Shown here: in pieces, positions 20,932-30,923 of the stretch | Layout: each line of letters starts with the position of its first letter | How positions within the stretch are numbered: position 1 is the first letter of the stretch | DNA from: Algibacter miyuki | Lineage (GTDB): Bacteria > Bacteroidota > Bacteroidia > Flavobacteriales > Flavobacteriaceae | Direction: 5' to 3' (one strand) | Assembly (NCBI RefSeq): GCF_042427745.1 | Contig: NZ_JBHMFA010000017.1 | Length of the DNA: 64,000 nt | Notes under the pieces: model-generated | What the model saw: only the letters and a program-made list of their open reading frames with translations | Database searches by the model: none | What the model was told of the DNA's origin: nothing | Program-made: the position numbers and the translations under genes

Positions 20932-20969
20932 AAAACAGCCATCTTCTATAAAAAAAGATGGCTGTTTTT
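20932..20969. terminator. Bidirectional rho-independent terminator after pyrF
   Basis: Perfect 14-base inverted repeat (AAAACAGCCATCTT and its complement) with a 9-base loop and T/A runs on both outer sides. It lies immediately beyond the pyrF stop (20990) on the minus strand and separates the housekeeping genes from the polysaccharide cluster. Confidence 0.88.
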
Positions 20970-20989
20970 ATTAAATTATAAAATGTGTT

Positions 20990-21805
20990 TTATTCCAAAA
21001 TCGCTTTCATGTCTTGTTGAAGTATTTCAGCACTTTTAGCTGCAGCTTCTGCAAAATCTTCGTTTGATGACGCATAAATAATACCTCTTGAAGAATTAAT
21101 CAACAACCCAACATTTTCCGTCATACCATATTTACAAACGTCTTGCAAATTTCCACCTTGAGCACCAACACCTGGAACTAATAAAAAACTATGTGGAATA
21201 ATTTTTCTAATATCAGCAAAGTATTCCGCTTTAGTTGCTCCAACAACATACATTAAATTCGCTGCGTTTGTCCACGTTTTAGACGTTTCTAAAACATGCT
21301 TATAAAGTTCTTTTCCGTCAACCGTTTTGGTTTGGAAATCGAAAGCTCCAGCATTAGACGTTAACGCTAACATTATTGTATGCTTGTCTTTAAATGCTAA
21401 AAATGGTTCTACAGAATCTTTCCCCATATAAGGCGCAACAGTGACAGAATCGAATGCTAAATCTTCAAAAAAAGCTTTTGCATACATAGTACTTGTATTC
21501 CCAATATCACCACGTTTAGCATCGGCAATTGTAAAAATTTCGGGATACTTTTCGTTTAAATACTTTATGGTTTTCTCTAAAGATTCCCATCCTTTAATGC
21601 CGTAAGCTTCATAAAATGCCGTATTGGGTTTATAGGCCACACACAAATGATGTGTAGCATCAATAATAGCTTTATTGAATGCAAAAATAGGGTCTTCTTC
21701 TTCTTTTAAAAGATGTTGCGGTATTTTATTCAAATCCACATCTAAACCAATGCATAAAAAGGATTTTTTCTTCTGAATTTGAGCTACTAATTCGCTTGTT
21801 GTCAT
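20990..21805 (-). CDS. pyrF: Orotidine 5'-phosphate decarboxylase (type 2)
   Basis: Last step of de novo UMP synthesis: decarboxylation of OMP to UMP in the cytoplasm. The 271-residue length fits the longer type 2 PyrF family. The start GLDVDLNKIP, KPNTAFYEAYG and the active-site IADAKRGDIGNT segment (Asp-Lys-Asp catalytic set near residue 93) are clear, followed by VTVAPYMGKDSVEPF and PGVGAQGG phosphate-binding segments. The gene follows prfA by 13 bases on the same strand, so the two are probably cotranscribed. A strong terminator lies directly after it. Confidence 0.97.
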   Translation of the reverse strand: MTTSELVAQIQKKKSFLCIGLDVDLNKIPQHLLKEEEDPIFAFNKAIIDATHHLCVAYKPNTAFYEAYGIKGWESLEKTIKYLNEKYPEIFTIADAKRGDIGNTSTMYAKAFFEDLAFDSVTVAPYMGKDSVEPFLAFKDKHTIMLALTSNAGAFDFQTKTVDGKELYKHVLETSKTWTNAANLMYVVGATKAEYFADIRKIIPHSFLLVPGVGAQGGNLQDVCKYGMTENVGLLINSSRGIIYASSNEDFAEAAAKSAEILQQDMKAILE

Positions 21806-21818
21806 TTTTAAATACCTT

Positions 21819-22895
21819 TTAAATCACATCGTTATTAGCCTTTAACTTCTCAGTATTTTCAGCTAACATTAATTCGTCTAAAATTTTCTGAATATCACCA
21901 TTTACAATATTGGATAAATCGTAAAGTGTTAACCCAATTCTATGATCGGTTACACGACCTTGCGAGTAATTGTAAGTTCTAATTTTAGCCGATCTATCTC
22001 CCGAAGACACCATGCTACCACGTTTTGCAGCATCGGCTTCGTTCTTTTTAGCCAATTCCATTTCGTACAAACGAGAACGTAATACTTTAAAGGCTTTTTC
22101 TTTATTTTTATGTTGCGATTTTTGATCTTGACATTGCGCCACTAATCCTGTTGGTATGTGAGTTAATCGTACCGCAGAATAGGTTGTATTTACCGATTGA
22201 CCACCTGGACCTGACGAACAGAAAAAATCAATTCGCACTTCTTTCGGGTTAATTTCTACATCAAATTCTTCAGCTTCTGGAAATACCATAACCGTTGCAG
22301 CACTGGTATGTACACGCCCTTGTGTTTCAGTTTGTGGTACACGTTGCACACGGTGAACACCGGCTTCAAACTTTAGAGTTCCGTAAACATCTTCTCCTGA
22401 AACTTCAAACTGAATTTCTTTAAAACCACCATTGGTACCTTCACTAAAATCTACCGTGTCAACACGCCAGCCGCGACTTTCGCAATATTTACTATACATT
22501 CTAAATAAATCGCCTGCAAAAATACTGGCTTCATCACCACCGGTTCCGGCACGTAATTCTACTACTGCATTTTTAGAATCTTCAGGATCTTTCGGAATTA
22601 AAAGTACTTTTATTTCTTCTTCTAACTTCGGAATTCCCACTTTAGCTTCTTCATATTGCATCTTGGCCATATCTACCATTTCAGCATCGCTACCGTCGGC
22701 AATAATTTCTTCAGCTTCAGCTAAATTATTAGTGAATTCTATATATTCTTCACGCTTATCCATCAGGAGACGCAAGTCTTTGTATTCCTTATTAAGCTCT
22801 ACGTAACGTTTTTGATCGGTGATGATATCCGGTTGGATAATTAAATCGCTAACCTCGTCAAAACGTTGTTTTACTATTTGTAATTTCTCTAACAT
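21819..22895 (-). CDS. prfA: Peptide chain release factor 1
   Basis: RF1 recognises UAA and UAG stop codons and triggers peptide release. The 358 residues match the usual length. The catalytic G-G-Q is seen in CSSGPGGQSVNTTYSAVRLTHIPTG near residue 230, with the codon-recognition region ahead of it (GVHRVQRVPQTETQGRVHTSAATV, Pro-Glu-Thr-type RF1 anticodon region near 185-205). The KIRTYNYSQGRVTDHRIG tail is standard. It lies 13 bases upstream of pyrF and is probably the first gene of that unit. Confidence 0.97.
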   Translation of the reverse strand: MLEKLQIVKQRFDEVSDLIIQPDIITDQKRYVELNKEYKDLRLLMDKREEYIEFTNNLAEAEEIIADGSDAEMVDMAKMQYEEAKVGIPKLEEEIKVLLIPKDPEDSKNAVVELRAGTGGDEASIFAGDLFRMYSKYCESRGWRVDTVDFSEGTNGGFKEIQFEVSGEDVYGTLKFEAGVHRVQRVPQTETQGRVHTSAATVMVFPEAEEFDVEINPKEVRIDFFCSSGPGGQSVNTTYSAVRLTHIPTGLVAQCQDQKSQHKNKEKAFKVLRSRLYEMELAKKNEADAAKRGSMVSSGDRSAKIRTYNYSQGRVTDHRIGLTLYDLSNIVNGDIQKILDELMLAENTEKLKANNDVI

Positions 22896-23013
22896 CTGCT
22901 TATTTAATTGGGAATCAAAAATACGATAATTTATGAATTTTTAATACTAACTAGGCGTCGAACTATCAGAACTATAAAAATATTTTGCAATATTTTTCGT
23001 TATTACAGATAAT

Positions 23014-23301
23014 ATGCAACAACTAGCGTCCATTTTTGTTTTTTACAAGCCATTTATGCTATGGTCGTTAGGCATTAATATGTTCTTCCTTTCCATGGGT
23101 TTTAGCTTATTCCCCATATTTTTAATTAAGCTAATACTCGTTTTGGTTTTGTGGTATGTTTTAAACGAAACAACAGCCAAGCGAAAATTAATGTTCTATA
23201 AAAATTTGGGCATTTCGAACTTTAAATTATTTTTCAGCTTATTTGTTATAGATTGCTTATTAAGTCTTCCGTTTCTTTTACTTCTGAAAGTGTTTCTATG
23301 A
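23014..23301 (+). CDS. Small hypothetical membrane protein
   Basis: A 95-residue protein with three hydrophobic segments (about residues 10-30, 32-50 and 70-92) and a short basic loop (NETTAKRKLMFYKNLG). The pattern of a loop with charged residues between membrane spans supports a real protein. It stands alone on the plus strand between minus-strand genes. No family is recognised. Confidence 0.65.
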   Translation: MQQLASIFVFYKPFMLWSLGINMFFLSMGFSLFPIFLIKLILVLVLWYVLNETTAKRKLMFYKNLGISNFKLFFSLFVIDCLLSLPFLLLLKVFL

Positions 23302-23406
23302 TTTTTGAAATGGATGACATTAATTTATCTAATTAAAAACGGTTATACTACACTAGCTAAAGACTTAAATACCTAGAATATTTTGACTATTTAAACACTT
23401 CCGCCT

Positions 23407-24132
23407 TTAATCAAGATCTAGCACCGCTTCCTTTTTATTTTTTAACACAAAAGCAATAACCCCCAAACATAAACCATATGCGTAGAAAAAGGACCTAAAA
23501 TAACTTGTTCCTACAAAATTTAGATAATGCGTGATAATAGCGAAAACCTCCGAACAAGTCATAAACGCTACAAAACCCAAAAAATATTTAGAGCGTAAAT
23601 CTTGAAGTAAAAAATATCTAAACGAAAACACACCTAAAAGCACCAGAGAAGCACCATACAAAATATAGGCTAAAAGCATATTATTAGAGTCTAGAAAAGG
23701 ATTAATAACGTCTAGAACACCATAAATTCCATAAATATTAACGGCTAAAATAAGCATATAAACCACATTATCTAACCGCTTGCTTTTTAGTCCTTTTTGC
23801 TTTGGGTACACGTAAAAAACAAGCATAATATATGCAAGTATCCTTAAAACAGTGGTTAAAATCCCATAATATGCATCTTCGTAAAAGAAAGCTATAAATC
23901 GAGGAATAATAAAAAACAACCAGAATAAAACAAGTATCCACTCCACTTTCTCTCTTACTATAATTAAATAAGCCATGAAAAAAGCAAGCTCCATACCTCC
24001 TTTTACAATATAGAGCGCTTCGGAACTATCAAAAATGAGACAACAGCAACATAAGAAAAAAAAGATCGATGCTATTGTATATAATTGATTATTAATCTTT
24101 AACATAACTTTTTTTAGGAGTATTTGTTCCAA
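23407..24132 (-). CDS. Multi-pass membrane protein, unknown function
   Basis: A 241-residue protein with about eight predicted membrane spans and hardly any soluble loops. The true start may be the internal Met10 (MLKINNQLY), giving a gene start at 24105; the upstream residues MEQILLKKV are less membrane-like. It resembles, in length, span pattern and acidic tail, the protein encoded at 26663-27355, and both belong to a type common in Flavobacteriaceae without a known role. The gene is alone, with a 480-base gap before the next gene upstream. Confidence 0.7.
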   Translation of the reverse strand: MEQILLKKVMLKINNQLYTIASIFFFLCCCCLIFDSSEALYIVKGGMELAFFMAYLIIVREKVEWILVLFWLFFIIPRFIAFFYEDAYYGILTTVLRILAYIMLVFYVYPKQKGLKSKRLDNVVYMLILAVNIYGIYGVLDVINPFLDSNNMLLAYILYGASLVLLGVFSFRYFLLQDLRSKYFLGFVAFMTCSEVFAIITHYLNFVGTSYFRSFFYAYGLCLGVIAFVLKNKKEAVLDLD

Positions 24133-24613
24133 TAAAACTAAAAATTAATTTTTAACAGAATAAGGAGTGCAATTTAATTATACAAAATCAAACCTACTAT
24201 ATAACTATAAAATTTTTCCTCTTGAATGTATTATTTTTAACAGAAGCCTTTAAAACAAGCATTTTATTAATAAACCCCTTGTTTTATTGCATTATACAAA
24301 CTCCGTTTAGCTCTTAATTTAACAAAAATAAGCTTAACAATCAGGATATTATCAATAAAAAATAATATATAAAACTGAAGCAATGAGTTAAAATTGTGGC
24401 CGTTTTCAAATTAGGTGAAAGAATTTCACATACCCAGCTTTTATTAAAAACCTATTGTGCGTATAAATATTATGAGAAATTTGTTAACCCAAAACTTGGT
24501 AATTAATTCGGGTCTAAAAAACCTAATCCATTTCGGATAAAACAACTTGAAGCATTTAGTAGTTTTACTTCTGAATAGACTTTAAAAAATCCCGTTATTG
24601 AGTTTAGTTTATA
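24133..24613. other. Intergenic stretch without a clear gene
   Basis: About 480 bases of AT-rich DNA between two minus-strand genes. It holds the promoter of the 23407-24132 gene and a short plus-strand open stretch near 24387-24505 (about 39 codons, ending YYEKFVNPKLGN) that could be a gene remnant. I see no tRNA, repeat or terminator I can defend. Confidence 0.4.
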
Positions 24614-25579
24614 TTAATCATCAAAATCGCCGCCACCTTCAACAGGCAACTGGTCTATAAAATCATCAATATCTGAAATTTCAATAAAATCTAACGACGG
24701 TAAAGAAAACTCACTTGGAAGCACTTTTCTTCCTATTAAATCGGAGACTCCCGATGTTACATGGATGTTTAAATCGACGCTCTTTTTTAAAATATTAAGC
24801 CCTATTTTAACCCATTTATTCTTTGCTAAAGCCTTTAAATTAGAGGTTTCTTGTTTATCATGAGATTCTTTTTTCTGAAAAACATCTCTTAAAAATAAAT
24901 CTACCGCTTTAGATTGTTCGCCATTAACAATGGAATCATTATTAATATCACTAATTGTTGTTCTTAAATCGGATGCTAAAATAAAATTAACCTCAGATGG
25001 AATATTTCGGAAAACCATTTCTAATAATTCCCGCTTTACCTTAATTGCTTTCGTATCGAAAACTTCTTGTTTAAGAATTCCAGAATCGTCGTTATAAAGT
25101 GAATAATCAGACTTAAATCCTTTTATTTCCGTAGAATCTTTTACCTGTTTAGTAGTATTATATTTCGATAGTAAGTTAAAGGTATTATCTACCGGAGATG
25201 GCAGACTATTAGGGAACGTTTTATATTTTTCGTTTGTTTTGTAATTTGTAATACTCGTGCTATGTTTATTTTTTTCACCCGAAAATTTGTCGGAATAATA
25301 CAAAACAACACTGTCTTTTTCTAAATCTATTATAATACCGGCATAATTATCAAAAACGGTATTTACACCGCCTCTTTTTTGCTCTCTTTTAATATAATTT
25401 TCTGAAATCGTATAGGTAGTATGCACTTTAAATAAACTTCCATATAAACCTCTAGATTCAGAGAGTGTTATTTCTCCTTCAAAATAAGGGGCTTCTTTTT
25501 TTACTTCGTTTTTACAGCTAAAATAACATGTCATAAAAACAAGACATATTATAGCATTTAAAACAATTCTATGCTTCAT
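24614..25579 (-). CDS. Hypothetical lipoprotein
   Basis: A 321-residue protein with a lipoprotein signal ending MTCYFSC (Cys22). The rest is soluble, with beta-rich segments (ITLSESRGLYGSLFKVHTTYTISENYIKREQ) that look like the Bacteroidota outer-membrane-lipoprotein type that measures or binds small ligands, and a helical C-terminus ending in an acidic EGGGDFDD tail. No family is recognised. It is followed closely on the same strand by a DUF3078 gene, but the order of transcription puts that gene upstream (gap of about 50 bases). Confidence 0.7.
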   Translation of the reverse strand: MKHRIVLNAIICLVFMTCYFSCKNEVKKEAPYFEGEITLSESRGLYGSLFKVHTTYTISENYIKREQKRGGVNTVFDNYAGIIIDLEKDSVVLYYSDKFSGEKNKHSTSITNYKTNEKYKTFPNSLPSPVDNTFNLLSKYNTTKQVKDSTEIKGFKSDYSLYNDDSGILKQEVFDTKAIKVKRELLEMVFRNIPSEVNFILASDLRTTISDINNDSIVNGEQSKAVDLFLRDVFQKKESHDKQETSNLKALAKNKWVKIGLNILKKSVDLNIHVTSGVSDLIGRKVLPSEFSLPSLDFIEISDIDDFIDQLPVEGGGDFDD

Positions 25580-25630
25580 AAAAAGATATTAATCGGAACT
25601 ATTTGATAAATATAATGAGAGAATGTGTTA

Positions 25631-26590
25631 TTAGAAATCTACAGCAAAACCAACACCCAGAAATTGTTTCCATTGTACACGGGCACCAGCTTCAGCTGTT
25701 TCTCCATCGACATCGGTTTCAATAGTTGTTTTAACATCATCATCATAACGCAGTTGGGCCCCTAATGTCGCCCTAATAAAACTGTTTACTTTAAAGTCGA
25801 AATCTACACGCCAGTCCAAATCTACATTTCCGAAATTATTAATATAATCGGAATACATGCTCACTTGGTTTTTAATATTTATATTTTCCACCAACTCCAT
25901 TTCATAGCTATTGGTTATTAAAACACCAACTTCTTGCCTTGTTCGCTCGCCGGGTCTAATAATCATACCTGCGGAATCATAAACGGCTTCTGTAACCCCA
26001 AAAGCGCCTGAGTTTGCTAAATTTTCATCTAAAACAAAAGTGGCTTTTAAAGTTATAGGTGAAAAATAGCATGACAACTTTTCTATGCGTTTACCATATT
26101 CCATTCCGGCTCCTAAAAACAAATAACCTGGTGCCATAAGCCTAGAAATAGGGTCGTCAGTATTTGGGTAACTATAACCATTTGTTAATTGTGTTCTAAA
26201 GTTTAGTTGCGCAGAATAAAACCAATTCGATTCTAAATCGGGCTTAAACCCCATACTAGAATTAATCTCTAAAACATCGTCTGTTTTTCTAAGCTCTCTA
26301 GATTGCTGCTTGTTTATACCATAACGAAAACGTGCATCGTTTCTCCATGAAAAGTACCGATCGCTATAATTAGCATTAGTTTCAAACCCTAATAAACCTG
26401 AAATAGAATTACTACCACCAGAATTCCAATTAACAAAGGCAACTTCACTTAAATCGAAAGTCGCTTTATTTTTTTGTTCCCATTGCGGACCATCATATTT
26501 TGGTTTTGCAACCTTTAAAAATAAAGAATCGGGCTGAGCGTAAACACTTTGAATAAGTAAACAAGTAATAATTAAAACAGAATTTTTCAT
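25631..26590 (-). CDS. DUF3078 outer-membrane protein
   Basis: A 319-residue protein with a signal peptide ending VYAQP. It matches the Bacteroidota DUF3078 pattern: NKATFDLSEVAFVNWNSGGSNS near residue 42, then alternating amphipathic strands with aromatic girdles (WRNDARFRYG, WFYSAQLNFRTQ, CYFSPITLKATF, WKQFLGVGFAVDF at the C-terminus). The final Phe is typical of BAM-assembled beta-barrels, so it is probably an outer-membrane barrel. Function is unknown. It is likely cotranscribed with the lipoprotein gene downstream. Confidence 0.85.
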   Translation of the reverse strand: MKNSVLIITCLLIQSVYAQPDSLFLKVAKPKYDGPQWEQKNKATFDLSEVAFVNWNSGGSNSISGLLGFETNANYSDRYFSWRNDARFRYGINKQQSRELRKTDDVLEINSSMGFKPDLESNWFYSAQLNFRTQLTNGYSYPNTDDPISRLMAPGYLFLGAGMEYGKRIEKLSCYFSPITLKATFVLDENLANSGAFGVTEAVYDSAGMIIRPGERTRQEVGVLITNSYEMELVENINIKNQVSMYSDYINNFGNVDLDWRVDFDFKVNSFIRATLGAQLRYDDDVKTTIETDVDGETAEAGARVQWKQFLGVGFAVDF

Positions 26591-26662
26591 GGTTACATTA
26601 GGTTGTTTTTTAAAAATACAGAAAACATCAATAATTGTACCGTTTTAACGGAAATTTTATAA

Positions 26663-27355
26663 TTATATTTCAAGTGGTTTCTTTTTATCAAAATCGAGTA
26701 CGCTATAAGCGAGCATTCCTGCTAATCCTAAAACGTATAAGGGTCTAGAAAAATAATACAAAATATCAAAACCTAAATAGTACGCCGATGATGTTAACAC
26801 ATTAGAAATTATAATCGCATATACAAAAACTAAGCAAAACCTTGCCTCAACAGTACCATAACCATAACTATAAGTAAATGCCAGAATAGCTAAAAACACA
26901 TGTAGTGCTCCATAAAAAAGCACTACAACAGCTAAGGACGAATCCTTTGTTGCCATTTGCGTTAGGTTTAACAATTTATAAAGTAGAAAAACATTTAATA
27001 AAGCGACACTAAACAGCATAACCATAGTTGTTGGTCTATATTTTAAGCGTATTATTTTTGGTAAAATATCTAAACAAATACATATAGCAGCCAAGCCTCT
27101 AAAACCAAGAGCTATATTGGCATAGCGTACTGTTTCAAAAAAATGAATAAAAAAATCGGCACAAACCAAACTAAAAAAGGCTAGCAATAATAACACGTTT
27201 TTATAACCTTTTAACCAAACAAAAAGTATTAAAAAGACAACAGTACTAGTAAGTCGCATGTGTTGCATACCTTGAAAATCTAAAAAAGCGACACCTAATA
27301 CGTTTGCTAAAACAAGCAACACGGCAACTTGTGAAATAACTTTTTTCGACTTCAT
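26663..27355 (-). CDS. Multi-pass membrane protein, similar type to the 23407-24132 product
   Basis: A 230-residue protein with about eight membrane spans. It shares a span pattern and the tail feature (charged C-terminus after VLGLAGMLAYSVLDFDKKK) with the protein at 23407-24132, suggesting a small paralogue family. It begins about 20 bases from the purM stop on the same strand, so it is probably read from the purM promoter. No function can be assigned. Confidence 0.75.
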   Translation of the reverse strand: MKSKKVISQVAVLLVLANVLGVAFLDFQGMQHMRLTSTVVFLILFVWLKGYKNVLLLLAFFSLVCADFFIHFFETVRYANIALGFRGLAAICICLDILPKIIRLKYRPTTMVMLFSVALLNVFLLYKLLNLTQMATKDSSLAVVVLFYGALHVFLAILAFTYSYGYGTVEARFCLVFVYAIIISNVLTSSAYYLGFDILYYFSRPLYVLGLAGMLAYSVLDFDKKKPLEI

Positions 27356-27377
27356 ATAAAAAAATAGTAAATATTAA

Positions 27378-28559
27378 TTATTGATATACAAAATCCCCAA
27401 ACTCACTATTTATTGTTAATTTTTTAGTTTCCGAAGCTTCTACTCTACCTATAATTTTAGCATCGACATTAAAAGTTTTAGATATCGCAATAATATCTTC
27501 AGCTATTTCTGGAGTTACGTATAATTCCATACGGTGCCCACAGTTAAATACCTGATACATTTCTTTCCAATCTGTTTTCGACTGCTCTTGTATCAGTTTG
27601 AAAAGTGGAGGAATTGGAAATAAATTATCTTTTATAATATGAAATTGATCTACAAAGTGAAGTATTTTAGTTTGTGCTCCACCTGAACAGTGCACCATAC
27701 CATGAAGACTTTCACTATTAAACTGAGACAATATTTTTTTAATAATTGGCGCATAAGTTCGTGTTGGTGACAATACCAATTGACCAGCGTCGATAGGTGA
27801 ATTCTCAACAGCATCTGTTAATTTCACACCTCCAGAATACACTAACTCTTCCGGTACAGCGGCATCAAAACTTTCTGGGTATTTTTCAGCTAGGTATTTA
27901 CTAAATACATCGTGACGTGCAGATGTTAAACCATTACTTCCCATACCACCGTTGTACTGTTTCTCGTAAGTAGCCTGACCGAAACTTTCTAAACCAACAA
28001 TAACATCACCAGCTTTAATGTTCGCATTATCGATAACATCAGTACGTTTCATACGTGCGGTAACCGTTGAATCTACAATAATAGTTCTAACCAAATCGCC
28101 AACATCGGCAGTTTCACCACCTGTTGAATGAATGGTTACTCCAAAGGATTTTAAATCTTTCAATAATTCTTCGGTACCATTGATAATTGCTGAAAGCACT
28201 TCACCAGGAATAACACTTTTGTTACGTCCGATAGTAGATGATAACATAATGTTATCGGTTGCTCCAACACACAACAAATCGTCAATATTCATTATTAACG
28301 CATCTTGAGCAATCCCTTTCCAAACTGATATATCACCAGTTTCTTTCCAATACATATACGCTAAAGACGATTTTGTACCCGCTCCATCTGCATGCATAAT
28401 GAGACAGTAATCGTCATCATTTGTTAAATAATCGGGAACTATTTTACAGAATGCTTTAGGAAACAAGCCTTTATCTATATTTTTTATAGCGTTATGTACA
28501 TCTTCTTTTGATGCAGAAACACCACGTTGTGCGTATCGTTTTGAAACTTCTTGACTCAT
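27378..28559 (-). CDS. purM: Phosphoribosylformylglycinamidine cyclo-ligase (AIR synthetase)
   Basis: Converts FGAM and ATP to aminoimidazole ribonucleotide in purine synthesis. The 393-residue length is slightly longer than the usual 345, as in other Bacteroidota PurM proteins. N-terminal signatures RYAQRGVSASKEDVHNAI, LIMHADGAGTKSSLAY and NIDDLLCVGA are clear, with GETADVGDLV in the middle and MVHCSGGAQTKI in the C-terminal ATP-binding half. The start at 28559 gives a good N-terminus (MSQEVSKRYAQRG). The next feature upstream is the glnN terminator. Confidence 0.95.
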   Translation of the reverse strand: MSQEVSKRYAQRGVSASKEDVHNAIKNIDKGLFPKAFCKIVPDYLTNDDDYCLIMHADGAGTKSSLAYMYWKETGDISVWKGIAQDALIMNIDDLLCVGATDNIMLSSTIGRNKSVIPGEVLSAIINGTEELLKDLKSFGVTIHSTGGETADVGDLVRTIIVDSTVTARMKRTDVIDNANIKAGDVIVGLESFGQATYEKQYNGGMGSNGLTSARHDVFSKYLAEKYPESFDAAVPEELVYSGGVKLTDAVENSPIDAGQLVLSPTRTYAPIIKKILSQFNSESLHGMVHCSGGAQTKILHFVDQFHIIKDNLFPIPPLFKLIQEQSKTDWKEMYQVFNCGHRMELYVTPEIAEDIIAISKTFNVDAKIIGRVEASETKKLTINSEFGDFVYQ

Positions 28560-28595
28560 AATATTTTATTGTGTTGCAAATCTACCTTTTTGAAT

Positions 28596-28627
28596 GAAAA
28601 AATCCCACTAATTTGAAGCGGGATTTT
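28596..28627 (-). terminator. Terminator after glnN
   Basis: On the minus strand an AAAATCCC arm, an AT-rich loop and GGGATTTTTT with a T tract make a small hairpin terminator. It lies between the glnN stop (28737) and the purM start. Confidence 0.7.
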
Positions 28628-28736
28628 CTTATTTTAATAATTTATGAATTTAATCTATATTTCTATACGATTTTGACAAATACATAAATAGCATTTTAAA
28701 ACTAAAAATCACTTATAATTTAATAACAACCGCATG

Positions 28737-30923
28737 TTACCTTGTAAACAACAACTCGCGATATTTAGTTAATGGCCAAATTTCGTCGTCTACTAGAAGC
28801 TCTAGCTTATCACAATGATAACGAATATCTTCGAAAAGCGGTTTTACTTTCTTACAGTAAGCCAACGCCTTCTTTTCAATGTCTTCAATAGTATTTGCCT
28901 TTCTACGCTCATCAACCATTTTGGTAACATTAGAGTTAATACCTGCAATATGGCTCGATATATCTTGAATTAACAGCACCTGCTCTCGTGAAACATCGTG
29001 ATATTTCTCTTCAAAAATTTCTTTTAAGCCTCGTACATTTTCAATTAAAATGTTTTGATATTTAATGGCCGTTGGTACAATATGATTTCTAGCAATATCA
29101 CCTAAAACCCGTCCTTCAATTTGAATATGTTTACTGTACGCCTCCATTTCAATCTCGTAACGTGCCTGTGTTTCTACTTTGCTCATCACATTCATATCTT
29201 CAAACAAAGCGATACTTTCTTTAGAAATCTTAGCCTTTAAAGCTTCGGGAGTTGACTTATTATTACTCAATCCGCGCTTTTTAGCCTCAATTTCCCAAGG
29301 TTTTCCATAACCATTACCTTCAAACAAAATGGCTTTAGTTTCCTTAATATATTCACGCAATACATTAAAAATAGCTTCATCCTTTTTTAAATCTTTTTTA
29401 TTGATTAAGGTATCCACTTCTATTTTAAAATCTTGCAATTGCTTTGCAACAATGGTATTTAAAACCGTCATTGGGTTACCACAATTTGCTGTAGACCCTA
29501 CGGAACGAAACTCAAATTTATTTCCTGTAAAGGCAAAAGACGATGTTCTATTTCTATCGGTATTATCTAATAAAACATCTGGGATTTTCCCAATAACATT
29601 TAATTTAAGCTCGGTTTTTTCTGCTGGCGATAATTTACCTTTAGTTACGCCTTCCAATTCATCTAAAACTTTGGTAAGTTGTTCACCGATAAATACCGAC
29701 ATAATTGCCGGCGGTGCTTCACTCGACCCTAAACGATGGTCGTTACTTGCCGATGCCACGGTAGCTCGCAATAAAGCTTCATATTTATAAACCGCTTTTA
29801 TGGTGTTTATAAAAAAGGTAAGAAACTGTAAGTTACTCATTGGTGTTTTTCCTGGGCCTAGTAAATTAACACCTGTATCTGTGGAAAGTGACCAATTATT
29901 ATGTTTTCCCGATCCATTCATGCCTATAAATGGCTTTTCATGAAAGAGTACTTTAAAATGATGACGAGACGCCACTCTCCCCATAATATCCATTAATAAT
30001 GAATTATGATCGACTGCTAAATTAGCTTCTTCATAAATTGGAGCCAACTCAAATTGATTAGGTGCTACCTCATTATGGCGTGTTTTTACCGGAATACCTA
30101 AAAGCATACACTCGGTTTCCAAATCGCGCATAAAGTTTAAGGCACGATTAGGTATCGACCCAAAATAATGATCGTCTAACTGTTGCCCTTTTGCTGCTGG
30201 ATGCCCCAAAAGTGTTCGCCCAGTAAGCATAATATCTGGTCGGCTAGCAGCCAACATTTTATCTATTAAAAAATATTCTTGCTCCCAACCTAAAGAGCTA
30301 GTTACCTTTTTTACGTTTTTATCAAAATAACGACAAACCGCTGTTGCGGCCGTATCTACTGCATTCAAAGCGCGTAACAATGGTGTTTTAAAATCTAAAG
30401 CTTCACCGGTGTAAGCCACAAATATGGTTGGAATACACAATGTTGTTTCGTAAATAAATGCTGGTGAAGTAGGATCCCAAGCGGTGTAACCACGTGCTTC
30501 AAACGTATTACGAATGCCGCCATTCGGAAAGCTAGAAGCATCAGGTTCTTGTTGCACCAATTGGTCTCCACCAAACTTTTCAATAGCCATACCGCCACCA
30601 ATAGTTTCAAAAAAAGCATCGTGCTTTTCGGCAGTCGCTCCTGTTAATGGCTGAAACCAATGCGTATAATGCGTAACGCCTTTCGATAGTGCCCAATCTT
30701 TCATGGAAGACGATACTTGATCGGCAATACTTCTATCTATTTTCTTACCTAGATTTATCGCATTCATCACCCCATTAAAAGCATCCTTTGTTAAATATTG
30801 GCGCATGGTATTTTCGTTAAATACGTTTTTACCAAACAACTCCGATCGCCTTTCCTTTTCTTCAATATGGACTGGTTTATAAGCCAGCGATTCTTTTATA
30901 GCATGAAATCTTAATATAGCCAT
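28737..30923 (-). CDS. glnN: Type III glutamine synthetase
   Basis: Synthesises glutamine from glutamate, ammonia and ATP in the cytoplasm. The start at 30923 (MAILRFHAIKESLAYKP) gives 728 residues, the normal GSIII length; the open frame extends 40 codons upstream but that extension is hydrophobic and unlike the family. GSIII motifs are seen: SLGWEQEYFLID (near 235), VKTRHNEVAPNQFE (near 298), MNGSGKHNNWSLS (near 360), SEAPPAIMSVFIG (near 420) and RTSSFAFTGNKFEFRSVGS (near 495). It is divergent from the GSII gene at 31242, with about 320 bases between, so nitrogen control of both from the same intergenic region is likely. Confidence 0.96.
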   Translation of the reverse strand: MAILRFHAIKESLAYKPVHIEEKERRSELFGKNVFNENTMRQYLTKDAFNGVMNAINLGKKIDRSIADQVSSSMKDWALSKGVTHYTHWFQPLTGATAEKHDAFFETIGGGMAIEKFGGDQLVQQEPDASSFPNGGIRNTFEARGYTAWDPTSPAFIYETTLCIPTIFVAYTGEALDFKTPLLRALNAVDTAATAVCRYFDKNVKKVTSSLGWEQEYFLIDKMLAASRPDIMLTGRTLLGHPAAKGQQLDDHYFGSIPNRALNFMRDLETECMLLGIPVKTRHNEVAPNQFELAPIYEEANLAVDHNSLLMDIMGRVASRHHFKVLFHEKPFIGMNGSGKHNNWSLSTDTGVNLLGPGKTPMSNLQFLTFFINTIKAVYKYEALLRATVASASNDHRLGSSEAPPAIMSVFIGEQLTKVLDELEGVTKGKLSPAEKTELKLNVIGKIPDVLLDNTDRNRTSSFAFTGNKFEFRSVGSTANCGNPMTVLNTIVAKQLQDFKIEVDTLINKKDLKKDEAIFNVLREYIKETKAILFEGNGYGKPWEIEAKKRGLSNNKSTPEALKAKISKESIALFEDMNVMSKVETQARYEIEMEAYSKHIQIEGRVLGDIARNHIVPTAIKYQNILIENVRGLKEIFEEKYHDVSREQVLLIQDISSHIAGINSNVTKMVDERRKANTIEDIEKKALAYCKKVKPLFEDIRYHCDKLELLVDDEIWPLTKYRELLFTR

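Noticed and set aside
24387..24505. Short plus-strand open stretch as a transposase or integrase remnant
   Set aside because: About 39 codons with no diagnostic motif; could be chance in AT-rich DNA.
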